DNA from: Niastella sp. OAS944
Lineage (GTDB): Bacteria > Bacteroidota > Bacteroidia > Chitinophagales > Chitinophagaceae
NCBI GenBank assembly: GCA_024809215.1
Contig: JANUBW010000008.1
Span: forward strand, 310,001 to 374,000
Reading direction: 5' to 3'
DNA: 64,000 nt
Under the pieces are notes generated by a model that did not search any database, was not told the DNA's origin, and was given only the letters and a program-made list of their open reading frames with translations. The translations under genes and the position numbers were made by a program. Below, piece by piece: positions 31,896 to 40,822 of the stretch. The first letter of the stretch is position 1; every line of letters begins with the position of its first letter.

Positions 31896-33593
31896 ATGAA
31901 AAAATGTATTAATTCAGGCCTTCTTTGGTGTTTGTTTATAGTAGCGCTTCCTTTTGTGGCCTGTAACGGCCGTGCGAAAACAGCCGGCATACCCGAAAAA
32001 CCCAAAGAAAAGGACATTGTAGAAAAACCCGAAGCGCTTAGCGTACGTGTTGTTCGCAATATTCAAACCTCACTTGAATTCATTCTTGCCAGCAACGGAA
32101 CGCTCAACGATTCTATGGTGCTTGCAAAAGACAGCCTTGTAAACGAGATCTACCAAAAAAGGAACTTTGAACCGGTATGGAGCAACCAGGAAAAATGGTT
32201 GCCGCTCAGCGATTCGCTGTTTGAGTTTTTGGGCCATGCAAAAGAATATGGCCTGTTCCCCGCCGATTATCACTACCGTGTACTTGAAAATATTCGCACA
32301 AAGACCAGCACAGATACTTTAGCACAAAAAGATGCTGCTTTATGGACACGCGGCGAAATACTGCTCACCGATGCTTTTTTCAGAATGGTGTTCGACCTGC
32401 GCAAAGGCCGCCTGCCGGTTGACAGCGTTACGCTGCGCAAAGACAGCATGACCACGCAGCAATACCTGAGTTTATTCGATACGTTGTGGCAGAACAAAGA
32501 TGTGGCGGGTTTAATGCATGCCCTTGAGCCCAAACATGGTGGCTACGACTCCTTAAAAGCCGGGTTGCAAACTTTTCTAAAATCAGCAGAACCACTTAAG
32601 AAATATACATATGTCCCTTATCCTGCCCTAAATTCGGCTGAATACTATAACATCCTGAAGCAAAGGCTGTTTGAAGAGGGGTTACTGAACTCTCCCTTTG
32701 ATTATCTCGATACAACATCGATGAAACTGGTCATTGGGAAATACCAACGGGAAAAGGGACTTACCGAAACCGGCAAGCTCAATTCCAATACGGTGAACAG
32801 CCTGAACAATACGAGCTGGGAGAAATTTAAAAGAATTGCCATTACGCTCGACCGGTTTAAGTTGTTACCCGATTCAATGCCAACAACTTACATCTGGGTA
32901 AATATTCCGGCTTACCGCATGCGGGTGATAGATTCGGGTAATGTGGCCATGGAATCGAACGTTATAGTAGGGCAGCCAAGAACAAGAACGCCATTACTGA
33001 CGTCGAATGTGTCGAATTTTATCACATATCCGCAATGGACGGTGCCATATAGTATCGTTTTCGGGGAAATGCTGTCGCGAATTAAGGCCAACCCCGATTA
33101 TTTGAGAAAGCAGAACCTGATGGTGGTTGATAAGAACGACAGTGTAATGAACGTTGATAGCCTGAACTGGAAGAAATTTAACAAAAACTATTTTCCTTAC
33201 CAGATCAAACAACGGCAGGGTGACGATAATTCGCTGGGGGTATTGAAATTCAATTTCGCCAACAAATATTCGGTGTATTTGCACGATACAAATGCCCGCT
33301 GGTTATTTTCAAAAGAGAACCGGGCCCTGAGCCATGGCTGCGTTAGGGTGAAGGAATTTATGAAATTGGCCGACTTTTTGGTAAGGTACGATTCCATTCG
33401 GTTTCCGCCCGATACGTTGCGAAGCTGGATAACCCGGCAGGAAAAGCATGTGGTATCAGGATTTCCGAGAGTGCCCATTTTTATCAGGTATTTCACCTGT
33501 GAGGGAAAGAATGGTGATATAAAATTTTATAATGATGTGTATGGGGAAGACCGGGTATTAAGTCAACGGTACTTTGATAACAAAACCCTGTGA
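31896..33593 (+). CDS. L,D-transpeptidase with peptidoglycan-binding domain
   Basis: A 565-residue exported cell-wall cross-linking enzyme. An N-terminal hydrophobic segment ends in a lipobox-like FVAC (C23), so it may be a lipoprotein. The scaffold domain spans about 60-230. A PG_binding_1 domain lies at about 270-310 (VIGKYQREKGLTETGKLNSNTVNSL), and the YkuD domain at about 330-500, with SHGCVRV and the catalytic Cys at 482. It resembles the YcbB/LdtD class in domain order. It is divergent from the dipeptidase gene and is followed after 16 bases by the RlpA-like gene. Confidence 0.92.
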   Translation: MKKCINSGLLWCLFIVALPFVACNGRAKTAGIPEKPKEKDIVEKPEALSVRVVRNIQTSLEFILASNGTLNDSMVLAKDSLVNEIYQKRNFEPVWSNQEKWLPLSDSLFEFLGHAKEYGLFPADYHYRVLENIRTKTSTDTLAQKDAALWTRGEILLTDAFFRMVFDLRKGRLPVDSVTLRKDSMTTQQYLSLFDTLWQNKDVAGLMHALEPKHGGYDSLKAGLQTFLKSAEPLKKYTYVPYPALNSAEYYNILKQRLFEEGLLNSPFDYLDTTSMKLVIGKYQREKGLTETGKLNSNTVNSLNNTSWEKFKRIAITLDRFKLLPDSMPTTYIWVNIPAYRMRVIDSGNVAMESNVIVGQPRTRTPLLTSNVSNFITYPQWTVPYSIVFGEMLSRIKANPDYLRKQNLMVVDKNDSVMNVDSLNWKKFNKNYFPYQIKQRQGDDNSLGVLKFNFANKYSVYLHDTNARWLFSKENRALSHGCVRVKEFMKLADFLVRYDSIRFPPDTLRSWITRQEKHVVSGFPRVPIFIRYFTCEGKNGDIKFYNDVYGEDRVLSQRYFDNKTL

Positions 33594-33609
33594 TCTTAAA
33601 CTCTAAACT

Positions 33610-34038
33610 ATGAAAAGTGTATTGGTTATATTAGCCCTGATGTGTTCTTTTATTGCGTCAAAAGCGCAGGAAAAAGACAGTGTAGCATTGAACAGAAAGC
33701 GTAATGTTCCTGTAACTCAATACGGTGTGGCCAGTTTTTATGCCGATAAGTTTGAAGGTCAACGTACCTGCACCGATGAGGTGTTCACGCAAAAGAAATT
33801 GACTGCGGCCTGTAATACCCTCCCGCTCAATGTTTGGATAAGAGTTACCAACCTCCGCAATAAGAAAAGTGTGCTGGTTCGCATCAACGACCGCATGCAT
33901 CCTGCCAATCCCCGCCTCATTGATATGAGCAAGGCCGCTGCTGTAGCATTGGGTTACACCGGTCATGGGTTAACGAAAGTGAAGATCACCTACCTGGGTA
34001 AAAACAAACCCGAAGAAGAGGACATGGCTACCCGGTAA
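33610..34038 (+). CDS. RlpA-like double-psi beta-barrel protein
   Basis: A 142-residue exported protein. The signal peptide is MKSVLVILALMCSFIASKA (cleavage near 19-20). The rest is a double-psi beta-barrel of the RlpA family: GVASFYADKFEGQRTC, FTQKKLTAACNTLPL, VRINDRMHP and PRLIDMSKAAAVALG. The catalytic-type Asp of VRINDR is present. RlpA proteins are septal lytic transglycosylases in some bacteria; there is no SPOR domain here, so septal targeting by that route is not expected. It is in one transcription unit with the L,D-transpeptidase. Confidence 0.9.
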   Translation: MKSVLVILALMCSFIASKAQEKDSVALNRKRNVPVTQYGVASFYADKFEGQRTCTDEVFTQKKLTAACNTLPLNVWIRVTNLRNKKSVLVRINDRMHPANPRLIDMSKAAAVALGYTGHGLTKVKITYLGKNKPEEEDMATR

Positions 34039-34068
34039 TATTTATTTCGATAGTTTATGGCTTGCGGC

Positions 34069-34076
34069 TATTTTTG
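34069..34076 (+). promoter_or_regulatory. -7 promoter box before the outer-membrane protein gene
   Basis: TATTTTTG, matching TAnnTTTG, 35 bases before the ATG at 34112. The -33 element is not clear. Confidence 0.5.
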
Positions 34077-34111
34077 TTTAGACGGGTTTATGCAAACCAT
34101 AACTACCGGAT

Positions 34112-34690
34112 ATGAAAAAAAACGTAGGATTACTGCTGGCCATACTGCCATTTCTGGCGCCTGCTTTTTGCCAGAACGGGTATATACAGCGTCCTACGTT
34201 GGGTATTTATTTCTTCTTTAATGATTTTAAAGCCGATAACATTCAGTTCAATAAGCTGAGCGATATGGTGCCCGGACTGGCATTGAACTATATGAACGGA
34301 TTTACCCCGCACTTCGATTGGAGCACCACATTAACCGGTAGTTTTATTGATTATTATAAACGCGATGGCGCTTCGCTGGGGCAGGATAATCTTTTGCTCG
34401 AAGGCGATGTGTCGGTAAAAGGCAAGCTGTTTACAAACAGGTATTGGGTGAGCCCGTATGTACAGGTAGGTGCCGGTATTTCAAAATACAGGGCTTACTG
34501 GGGTGCCTTTGTTCCTGCCGGATTGGGCATGCAGGTAAATCTCTTTGATGAAGCTTTTTTTATTTTCAATGCACAGTATCGCGTGGGGGTTACCAATACC
34601 GTTAGCAATCATTTGTTTTATAGCGTTGGTATTGCGGGGAATATTGGGGGGAAAAGGAAAGAAGAGAAATCTGTGTTGCCGGAGAATTAG
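34112..34690 (+). CDS. Probable outer-membrane beta-barrel protein
   Basis: A 192-residue exported protein with signal peptide MKKNVGLLLAILPFLAPAFCQ. The mature part alternates amphipathic strands and glycine/aromatic turns (FDWSTTLTGSFIDYYKRDG, GDVSVKGKLFTNRYWVSPYVQVGAG, VGVTNTVSNHLFYSVGIAGNIGG), as in small 8-stranded outer-membrane barrels. It ends in a basic tail rather than the usual C-terminal aromatic residue. No more specific family is recognised. It has its own promoter and follows cell-wall genes. Confidence 0.75.
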   Translation: MKKNVGLLLAILPFLAPAFCQNGYIQRPTLGIYFFFNDFKADNIQFNKLSDMVPGLALNYMNGFTPHFDWSTTLTGSFIDYYKRDGASLGQDNLLLEGDVSVKGKLFTNRYWVSPYVQVGAGISKYRAYWGAFVPAGLGMQVNLFDEAFFIFNAQYRVGVTNTVSNHLFYSVGIAGNIGGKRKEEKSVLPEN

Positions 34691-34698
34691 GTTTATTT

Positions 34699-34893
34699 AG
34701 TTGAAAAGTTGATATAGTTGATGAAGTTGATAGAGGTAATACAGGAATACAAGTTGACGGGTTAACTGGTTGACTGGTTAACGAGTTGGGACAATAATAA
34801 GTAACTTTAAATAACAAAGCCTCCCGTTTATCGGAAGGCTTTGTTATTTAAAACCTTTATCAACTATATCAACTTTATCACCTTTTCAACTTA
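34699..34893. repeat. Octamer arrays on both sides of a terminator
   Basis: GTTGATAG/AGTTGATG and GTTAACTG words (34699-34790) and complementary ATCAACTA/ATCAACTT words (34852-34893) face each other around the terminator at 34809-34849. The right arm reaches the hisB stop codon. Confidence 0.8.
34809..34849. terminator. Bidirectional terminator between outer-membrane gene and hisB
   Basis: AAATAACAAAGCCT (34809-34822) pairs with AGGCTTTGTTATTT (34836-34849), a 14-base-pair stem with A/T ends. It ends the his operon on the minus strand and the envelope genes on the plus strand. Confidence 0.9.
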
Positions 34894-36030
34894 TAGTACT
34901 CCTTTGGTAGAAGGCAGATAGTTTGAAAGAGGGTCTCTCTTCACCGCCATTCTGATCGCCTTCGCAAATGCCTTAAATATCGCTTCTATTTTATGATGCT
35001 CATTATCGCCATGGCATTCAATATTCAAATTACAACGGGCGGCATCGGAAAACGATTTAAAGAAATGGAAGAACATTTCTGTTGGCATTTCACCAATGCG
35101 TTCTCTTTTGAATTCTGTATTCCAAACGATCCAGTTACGACCGCCGAAATCTATCAATACCTTGGCATCGGCTTCATCCATAGGTAAGGCAAAACCATAA
35201 CGCTCCATACCGCGTTTATCGGCCAACGCCTGGGCAAATGCTTCACCTAATGCAATACCTGTATCTTCAATAGTGTGGTGTTCGTCAATGTGCAGATCAC
35301 CGTTAGCCCTGATGGTAAGGTCCATTTTACCGTGGCGGGCAATTTGATCGAGCATATGATCAAAAAAGCCAAGTCCGGTATAGATAGCGCCCTTGCCGCT
35401 GCCATCAACGTTCAGGTCTATCTTTATTTGTGTTTCATTGGTATTACGTTCATGTACAACTCTGCGTAATCCCAGTTTCAGGAATTCATAAATAACACTC
35501 CAGTGGGTTGTTTCCAACGCAATCACCGGACGCAATTCATCAACCTTGTCTTTTATTTCCCCTGCGCCGAGGCTCGAGTCGAGGTTCAGCCAAATGGCTT
35601 TACAACCCAGGTTCTTGGCCAATTGCACATCGGTAATGCGATCGCCGATCACAAACGAGTTGGCAATATCATAAGCCGGGTTGTTCAGGTATTGCTTTAA
35701 CATGCCCGTGGCCGGTTTACGGGTGGGGGCATTGTCGTGGGAAAATGTTCTGTCAATATGCACCGCGCTGAACTTGATGCCTTCGCCTTCCAGGCTTTTC
35801 ATTACCAGGTTGTGCAGCGGCCAAAAGGTATCTTCGGGAAAGCTGGCAGTGCCCAGTCCATCCTGGTTGGTAACCATTACCAGTTCATAATCAAACTCGC
35901 GGGCTATGCGGCCCATGTATTCGAACATGTGCGGATAGAAGGTGAGTTTGTCAAATGAATCTAACTGGTAAGTTGGCGGCGCTTCATTGATGAGTGTACC
36001 GTCGCGGTCGATGAATAGAATGCGTTTCAA
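34891..36030 (-). CDS. hisB: Bifunctional histidinol-phosphatase / imidazoleglycerol-phosphate dehydratase
   Basis: A 379-residue fusion of two histidine enzymes. Residues 1-165 are a HAD phosphatase ([13 protein letters not shown] with the nucleophile and acid Asp; [25 protein letters not shown]) that dephosphorylates histidinol phosphate. Residues about 185-379 are the dehydratase, with metal-binding histidine clusters in [31 protein letters not shown] and [18 protein letters not shown]. This fused form is shared with Enterobacteria. It is the last gene of the his unit, 22 bases after the cytochrome c gene, and transcription ends at 34809-34849. hisH, hisA, hisF and hisI are not in the window. 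Confidence 0.96.
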   Translation of the reverse strand: MKRILFIDRDGTLINEAPPTYQLDSFDKLTFYPHMFEYMGRIAREFDYELVMVTNQDGLGTASFPEDTFWPLHNLVMKSLEGEGIKFSAVHIDRTFSHDNAPTRKPATGMLKQYLNNPAYDIANSFVIGDRITDVQLAKNLGCKAIWLNLDSSLGAGEIKDKVDELRPVIALETTHWSVIYEFLKLGLRRVVHERNTNETQIKIDLNVDGSGKGAIYTGLGFFDHMLDQIARHGKMDLTIRANGDLHIDEHHTIEDTGIALGEAFAQALADKRGMERYGFALPMDEADAKVLIDFGGRNWIVWNTEFKRERIGEMPTEMFFHFFKSFSDAARCNLNIECHGDNEHHKIEAIFKAFAKAIRMAVKRDPLSNYLPSTKGVL

Positions 36031-36052
36031 AATATAAGTTTATAGTTTCAAT

Positions 36053-36472
36053 TTATTTCAGCTTTGCACGCAGTGCTTTTACCTCTGCTACTGTTACCAG
36101 GCTGGCTTTATTGCCAAAGCTGTTGCGAACATACGTCAATACATCGGCAATTTCCTGATCGCTCAAAACCGATTCAAGTGGTGGCATGGGGTTGTGGAAC
36201 TTATCGCCATCGATATCAATTTCACCACCCTGTAATCCTTTCAATACGATCTTGGCCAGGGCCTTTTTATCGCCCAGTACCCATTTGGTTTTTACCAATG
36301 GTGGGTTCATGTTCGGAACGCCGCTGCCATCGGGTTGGTGACAGGCCAGGCAGGTATTTTCATAAACTGTTTTACCCCGGGCAATAGCAGCTTTTAAACC
36401 TGTTGCCGGTTGTTGAATAGCAAATGCAGTGGCGAAAATAAACACTATTACTGCGAGAAATAGTTTTTTCAT
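36053..36472 (-). CDS. Exported c-type cytochrome
   Basis: A 139-residue monoheme cytochrome c. The signal peptide MKKLFLAVIVFIFATAFA is followed by a class I domain with the heme-binding CLACH (CxxCH) near residue 41 and the axial Met in NPMPPLESVLSD. QEIADVLTYVRNSFG is the C-terminal helix. Its place next to a PQQ-type sugar dehydrogenase gene suggests that it accepts electrons from that enzyme in the periplasm. It is embedded in the his operon between hisC and hisB, 22 bases from hisB, with no obvious role in histidine synthesis. Confidence 0.9.
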   Translation of the reverse strand: MKKLFLAVIVFIFATAFAIQQPATGLKAAIARGKTVYENTCLACHQPDGSGVPNMNPPLVKTKWVLGDKKALAKIVLKGLQGGEIDIDGDKFHNPMPPLESVLSDQEIADVLTYVRNSFGNKASLVTVAEVKALRAKLK

Positions 36473-36506
36473 ATGATTTACTGTGTTGTGTGATGTGGTA
36501 TCTAGA

Positions 36507-36625
36507 TGCTGGTTACCGGTTACCAGTTGCCTGTTACCAGTCCAAAAATTTATGCAGCCTGATTATTATCGGGCTATCCAAAATGCAAGCCCTGGCAACC
36601 GGAAACCGGAACCTGGTAACCGGCT
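36507..36625. repeat. Heptamer array, GGTTACC family
   Basis: GGTTACCGGTTACCAGTTGCC-like words (36507-36541) and complementary CAACCGGAAACCGGAACC words (36595-36625) form two arms between the cytochrome c gene and the sugar dehydrogenase gene. The right arm ends at the dehydrogenase stop codon. Confidence 0.75.
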
Positions 36626-37914
36626 TAATTGGCAGTATAAGTTACTTTCCAGATCATGCCCTTGTTGTCATCAGAAATGTACAGGGCGCCATCGGGGCCC
36701 TGGGCCAGCCCGCAAGGGCGGTATTGGGCTTTACCGGTTGAAGCACCAGCTTTGAAGCCAGAAAAGCCATCGGCAAACACTTCCCATTTGCCGGCAGGCA
36801 TGCCATCTTTAAACGGTACAAACACTACAAAGAAACCGGCTTGTGGTTCGGGTGCGCGGTTCCATGAACCATGAAAGGCGATAAAAGCGCCATTCCTGTA
36901 TTTAGGAGGAAAGTTATTTCCGGTATAAAATAACAGCGCATTGGGCGCCAGGTGACCAGGGAACTGCATTATTGACTTTGTCTTATCTGCACAACGATCA
37001 TCCTTTTTGCGATCGCCGCCATACTCGGGACAGTTCAACTTTTGTTGCTTGTCATTATCGTAGTAGCAATAGGGCCAGCCGCAATCTGCCCCCTTGGTTA
37101 TCTTAAACAATTCTTCGGCCGGGTTTTCTGCACCTTCTTTTTGCGTGAACATTTCGGGCCAGAACTGGAATAACATATCGCGGCCATGTTGCATGGCGTA
37201 CAATTCGTTTACCTGGTTGTTCCAGTCGAGCCCCATTACATTACGGATACCGGTTGCATAACGAACGCCTTCTGCGTACGACTGGTTGGTTTTGTCGGCT
37301 TTGAATTGCCAAATGCCGCCGGCTTTTTCCAAAATGGGGCAGGGGTCCTGACCGGGCGAACCTTTTAAGCGGTCCTGAACCTGGCAGCAGTTACTGGGGG
37401 CGCCAATGTTAACATAGATATTGCCATCGTTATCAAGTGCCAGTGATTTGGTTTGGTGTTGGTTGGCGGCAACCAAACCGGTAACTATCTTTTGTTCAGA
37501 GGCGGTATCAACCTTTCCATCTTTTTCATTGATCTTATACCTGAAAACTTCTTTATCAGAAGATGCATACAGGTATCCGTTCTTAATGATAATGCCGGTG
37601 CCGGTATAATTGCCAAAGCCGCTGATCTCATCGGCCTTGCCATCGTTATTGGTGTCGTGCAGCCTGATGATGCCTTTGCCATCTTTCAGCCTTTCGAGTT
37701 TTACAAATACATCGCCGTTGGCAGCCACCGTTAAATGGCGGGCTTTGCCCAGGCCGGTGGTTACAACAGTTGAGTTAAAACCCGAAGGGAGTGTAATGGC
37801 TGGCGCTTCTTCTTTTAAAGCCTGTCTTTTTGAAGAAGGATTAAGCCTGGTGGTGTCATTGCCAAATGCAGTAACAGCAATTACTGTACATGCAAGCAGA
37901 AGAATATTTTTCAT
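36625..37914 (-). CDS. PQQ-dependent sugar (sorbosone-type) dehydrogenase
   Basis: A 429-residue exported beta-propeller dehydrogenase of the glucose/sorbosone dehydrogenase family. The signal peptide is MKNILLLACTVIAVTAFG; the frame extends nine codons upstream of this ATG without support. Propeller blades are visible as NGDVFVKLERLKDGKGIIRLHD, DNDGNIYVNIGAPSNCC, GVRYATGIRNVMGLDW, ADCGWPYCYYD, FIAFHGSWNR and GPDGALYISDDNKGMIWKV. Such enzymes oxidise aldoses or similar substrates and pass electrons to a cytochrome c; the next gene encodes one. It lies inside the his operon. Substrate and cofactor are inferred from family only. Confidence 0.87.
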   Translation of the reverse strand: MKNILLLACTVIAVTAFGNDTTRLNPSSKRQALKEEAPAITLPSGFNSTVVTTGLGKARHLTVAANGDVFVKLERLKDGKGIIRLHDTNNDGKADEISGFGNYTGTGIIIKNGYLYASSDKEVFRYKINEKDGKVDTASEQKIVTGLVAANQHQTKSLALDNDGNIYVNIGAPSNCCQVQDRLKGSPGQDPCPILEKAGGIWQFKADKTNQSYAEGVRYATGIRNVMGLDWNNQVNELYAMQHGRDMLFQFWPEMFTQKEGAENPAEELFKITKGADCGWPYCYYDNDKQQKLNCPEYGGDRKKDDRCADKTKSIMQFPGHLAPNALLFYTGNNFPPKYRNGAFIAFHGSWNRAPEPQAGFFVVFVPFKDGMPAGKWEVFADGFSGFKAGASTGKAQYRPCGLAQGPDGALYISDDNKGMIWKVTYTAN

Positions 37915-38008
37915 TGTGCAATATTTAAAACGCTTTTTCAAAAGCGGGGCTTAAAAATACTGAATTAGCAAAGCAGTTGGCAAACACAAAATGGCAAACG
38001 TGTAAGCC

Positions 38009-39067
38009 CTATATGCTGCCCTTCCAGTTTTTAATGGCATTAACTACGGCAACGTTTTCCGATGGCGTACCTACGGTTATTCGTAAACAACCGGCGCACA
38101 GTTCTACACTGCTGCGGTCGCGCACTACAATGCCTTTTTCGAGCAAATACTTATACAGTGGCTTGGGCTCCGTTACCTGCACCAGTAAAAAGTTAGCGTC
38201 GGAAGGATAGATCTTCAGCACAATGGGAATGGTTAACAGGTCTTTTGCCAGCAGATCGCGTTGTGATACTATTTCCTTGATCATATCATTTACCTGCCCA
38301 ACTTCTTCCAATGCCTGCAAGGTTAGCTCCTGCGAAGCCTGGTTTATATTGTATGGAGGTTTGATCTTATTCATTACATGAATGATCTCCTGCGAAGCAA
38401 ATGCCATACCCACACGTAATGCTGCCAGTCCCCAGGCTTTTGACAGGGTTTGCAGTATCACCAGGTTGGGATAATCGGCCAGTTCCTGGGTAAATGAACG
38501 GAAGCGTGAGAAGTTGATATACGCCTCATCGATCACCACAATGCCGTGGTAATTATTCAGAATCACTTCTATATCGTCGCGCTCCAGTGAGTTACCCGTA
38601 GGGTTATTGGGTGAACATAAAAAGATGATCTTGGTATTGTCATCTATCGCTTCTTCTATAGCCGGCATGTTAAGTTGAAAGGCGGGTGTAAGCGATACTT
38701 TCTTTATGTTAACATCATTGATGTGTGCGCTTACTTCATACATGCCGTAGGTGGGCGGACAAATCAATATATTATCTTTCCCGGGCTCGCAAAAAGCGCG
38801 CATCAGTACATCTATACATTCGTCGCTGCCATTGCCTAAAAAGATATTCTCTACGGGAACGCCTTTTATGGATGATAACTTCTCCTTTACTTTTATTTGT
38901 AAGGGATCGGGGTACCGGTTATACCATTTGGTAAGCGGTGAACCGAAACTGTTTTCATTGGCATCGAGAAAGGTGTTGGCTTCCCCTTTAAATTCATCCC
39001 GTGCAGAAGAATAGGGTACTAGTTTTTTTATATTTTCTCTTAATAGATTATTTAGATCGAAAGTCAT
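38009..39067 (-). CDS. hisC: Histidinol-phosphate aminotransferase
   Basis: PLP-dependent transamination of imidazole acetol phosphate to histidinol phosphate. It has 352 residues from the chosen start MTFDLNNLLRENIKKLVPY. Conserved segments are LDANENSFGSPL at the N-terminus, GNGSDECIDVLMRAFC, CSPNNPTGNSLE, VIDEAYINFSRF with the PLP Asp/Tyr, the PLP lysine in QTLSKAWGLAALRVG, and the C-terminal RITVGTPSEN. The open frame runs 59 codons further upstream to 39244, but that extension is translated heptamer repeat and is not accepted. It is third gene of the his unit after hisG and hisD, with a 350-base repeat-filled gap to hisD. Confidence 0.95.
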   Translation of the reverse strand: MTFDLNNLLRENIKKLVPYSSARDEFKGEANTFLDANENSFGSPLTKWYNRYPDPLQIKVKEKLSSIKGVPVENIFLGNGSDECIDVLMRAFCEPGKDNILICPPTYGMYEVSAHINDVNIKKVSLTPAFQLNMPAIEEAIDDNTKIIFLCSPNNPTGNSLERDDIEVILNNYHGIVVIDEAYINFSRFRSFTQELADYPNLVILQTLSKAWGLAALRVGMAFASQEIIHVMNKIKPPYNINQASQELTLQALEEVGQVNDMIKEIVSQRDLLAKDLLTIPIVLKIYPSDANFLLVQVTEPKPLYKYLLEKGIVVRDRSSVELCAGCLRITVGTPSENVAVVNAIKNWKGSI

Positions 39068-39077
39068 GTTTATTATC

Positions 39078-39412
39078 TTAAATCGTGAACGTGAATCGGC
39101 AATCGGCAATCGTGAATCGGCAATAAAACCCGAAACTTTTGGCCTCCCTAATCGTAAAACGGAAAACGTGAAACGTGAAAGGGCTCGCTCAGGCCTAACC
39201 CTCCGCGATTCCGCAACCTTAACACAAAATGCGGCTGTTGTCAATAAATTTTAGACGAACCGCAACCATAAACTACAAACAACACCTGAACAGTAGCGAG
39301 GCTCGCAAAAGCCGTTGAGTCTTGAATAAAAGAACTATGAACTATGAACTATGAACTGTGAACTCAGAACTAAGAACTGAACAACTGAATAACTCAATAA
39401 CTGAGTTAGCAA
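39078..39412. repeat. Word-array region between hisD and hisC
   Basis: CGTGAATC/GGCAATC heptamers (39078-39125) and CGTGAAA words (39155-39175) are followed by a GTAGCGAGGCTCGC core (39293-39306). GAACTAT/GAACTGT heptamers (39343-39380) and finally AACTGAAT/AACTCAAT octamers (to 39412) complete it. Several word families thus sit side by side within an operon. Confidence 0.8.
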
Positions 39413-39419
39413 GTTAAGT

Positions 39420-40691
39420 TCACAATCTTACTTTCACCGCATTAGCATGAGCTTGTAACCCTTCCGCTTCAGCCATGGCAATAACAGTTTTGCTAATGTT
39501 CTTCAATCCTTCCTGCGTTAATTGTTGAAAGGTGATTTTTTTTACAAAGCTGTCGACACTAACACCACTGTATGCTTTGGCATAGCCGTTGGTTGGCAGG
39601 GTATGGTTGGTGCCGCTGGCATAATCGCCTACACTTTCGGGCGAATAGTGGCCCAGGAATACAGAACCGGCATTGATGATTTGCTCAGCTATTTGCTCAG
39701 GGTTATTGCAGCTTAAGATCAGGTGCTCAGGGGCGTACTCATTCAACAGATCAATTGCTTCTGCTTCATTGTTCACCAGAATGAGTTTGCTGTTTGTCAA
39801 TGCTTTTAATGCAATGTCTTTTCTTGGCAGTTCGGCTACCTGTTTATTGATCTCCTGTTCTATGCTGTTCACTACAGCCTGTGTGCAGCTTACAAGCACA
39901 ACCTGACTATCGCTTCCATGTTCTGCCTGGCTTAACAGGTCGGCAGCTACAAACGCGGCGTTGGCGCTTTCATCGGCATATACAGCCACTTCGCTTGGGC
40001 CGGCAGGCATATCGATAGCGAGGCCATCCTGCTGTACCAGCTGCTTGGCGCAGGTTACATATTGGTTACCGGGGCCGAATATTTTTGAAACGGCCGGAAT
40101 GGTTTCTGTACCATATGCCATGGCGCCAATAGCCTGTACACCTCCCACTTTAAACACCTGGGTAATGCCTACTGCTTTCGCGGCAAACAAAATGGCCGGA
40201 TTTAATTGTCCGTTTGCATCAGGCGGTGAACAAAGAATGATCTCTTTACAGCCTGCAAGCTTTGCAGGAATGCCCAACATAAGTATGGTAGAAAAGAGGG
40301 GCGCAGTGCCGCCCGGAATATACAAACCTACTTTTTCAATGCCTACACTCTTACGCCAGCATTGAACACCGGGCATGGTTTCAATAACCTCCGGGGTGGT
40401 AAGCTGCGTTTTATGAAAGGTTTCAATATTTACTTTGGCCGAAAGGATCGCTGCTTTTAATGGGGCATCGAGCAACTGCTGGGCGGCAATGAATTCTTCT
40501 TCTGCTACAACCAGGTTGCTGATAGTAGCTTTATCAAACTGCTGTGTGAACTTTTTCACAGCAGCATCGCCCTGTTGTTTTACTTCCTGCAGAATGTTCT
40601 TTACCGAACTTTCCAGCGCTTCGTTATTCATTACAGGCCGTTGCAGCAATGCCTTCCATTCGCTTCTGTTGGGATACTGATATACTTGCAT
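39420..40691 (-). CDS. hisD: Histidinol dehydrogenase
   Basis: Zinc and NAD enzyme for the last two oxidations from histidinol to histidine. It has 423 residues from [12 protein letters not shown]. Segments typical of the family are [32 protein letters not shown] (substrate/NAD), [48 protein letters not shown] with zinc ligands Gln and His, [25 protein letters not shown], and the C-terminal [10 protein letters not shown] 40-codon upstream extension of the frame passes through a word array and is rejected. It is the second gene of the his unit, 130 bases after hisG. Confidence 0.96.
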   Translation of the reverse strand: MQVYQYPNRSEWKALLQRPVMNNEALESSVKNILQEVKQQGDAAVKKFTQQFDKATISNLVVAEEEFIAAQQLLDAPLKAAILSAKVNIETFHKTQLTTPEVIETMPGVQCWRKSVGIEKVGLYIPGGTAPLFSTILMLGIPAKLAGCKEIILCSPPDANGQLNPAILFAAKAVGITQVFKVGGVQAIGAMAYGTETIPAVSKIFGPGNQYVTCAKQLVQQDGLAIDMPAGPSEVAVYADESANAAFVAADLLSQAEHGSDSQVVLVSCTQAVVNSIEQEINKQVAELPRKDIALKALTNSKLILVNNEAEAIDLLNEYAPEHLILSCNNPEQIAEQIINAGSVFLGHYSPESVGDYASGTNHTLPTNGYAKAYSGVSVDSFVKKITFQQLTQEGLKNISKTVIAMAEAEGLQAHANAVKVRL

Positions 40692-40739
40692 TATAAATCT
40701 CTTAAAGTTGATACTTAACTTTTCGTATTTATGCTTGAA

Positions 40740-40818
40740 CAATTTGCAATTGGCAATAGACGATTGGCAAGGGAGGCTGAGCTGTAAGCTTTGCCTATTG
40801 CTCATTGTCAATTGCCTA
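40740..40818. repeat. Heptamer array, TTGGCAA family, between hisG and hisD
   Basis: ATTGGCAATAGACGATTGGC-type words (40746-40772) and their complement TTGCCTATTG/GTCAATTGCC (40790-40818) make two facing arms with a short core. Confidence 0.65.
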
Positions 40819-40822
40819 TTGA

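Noticed and set aside
39068-39244. N-terminal extension of hisC by 59 codons
   Set aside because: The extension is translated CGTGAAA/GGCAATC heptamer repeat and starts with TTG; the conserved protein begins at 39067.
40692-40811. N-terminal extension of hisD by 40 codons
   Set aside because: It passes through the TTGGCAA array between hisG and hisD; the conserved start is [12 protein letters not shown] at 40691.
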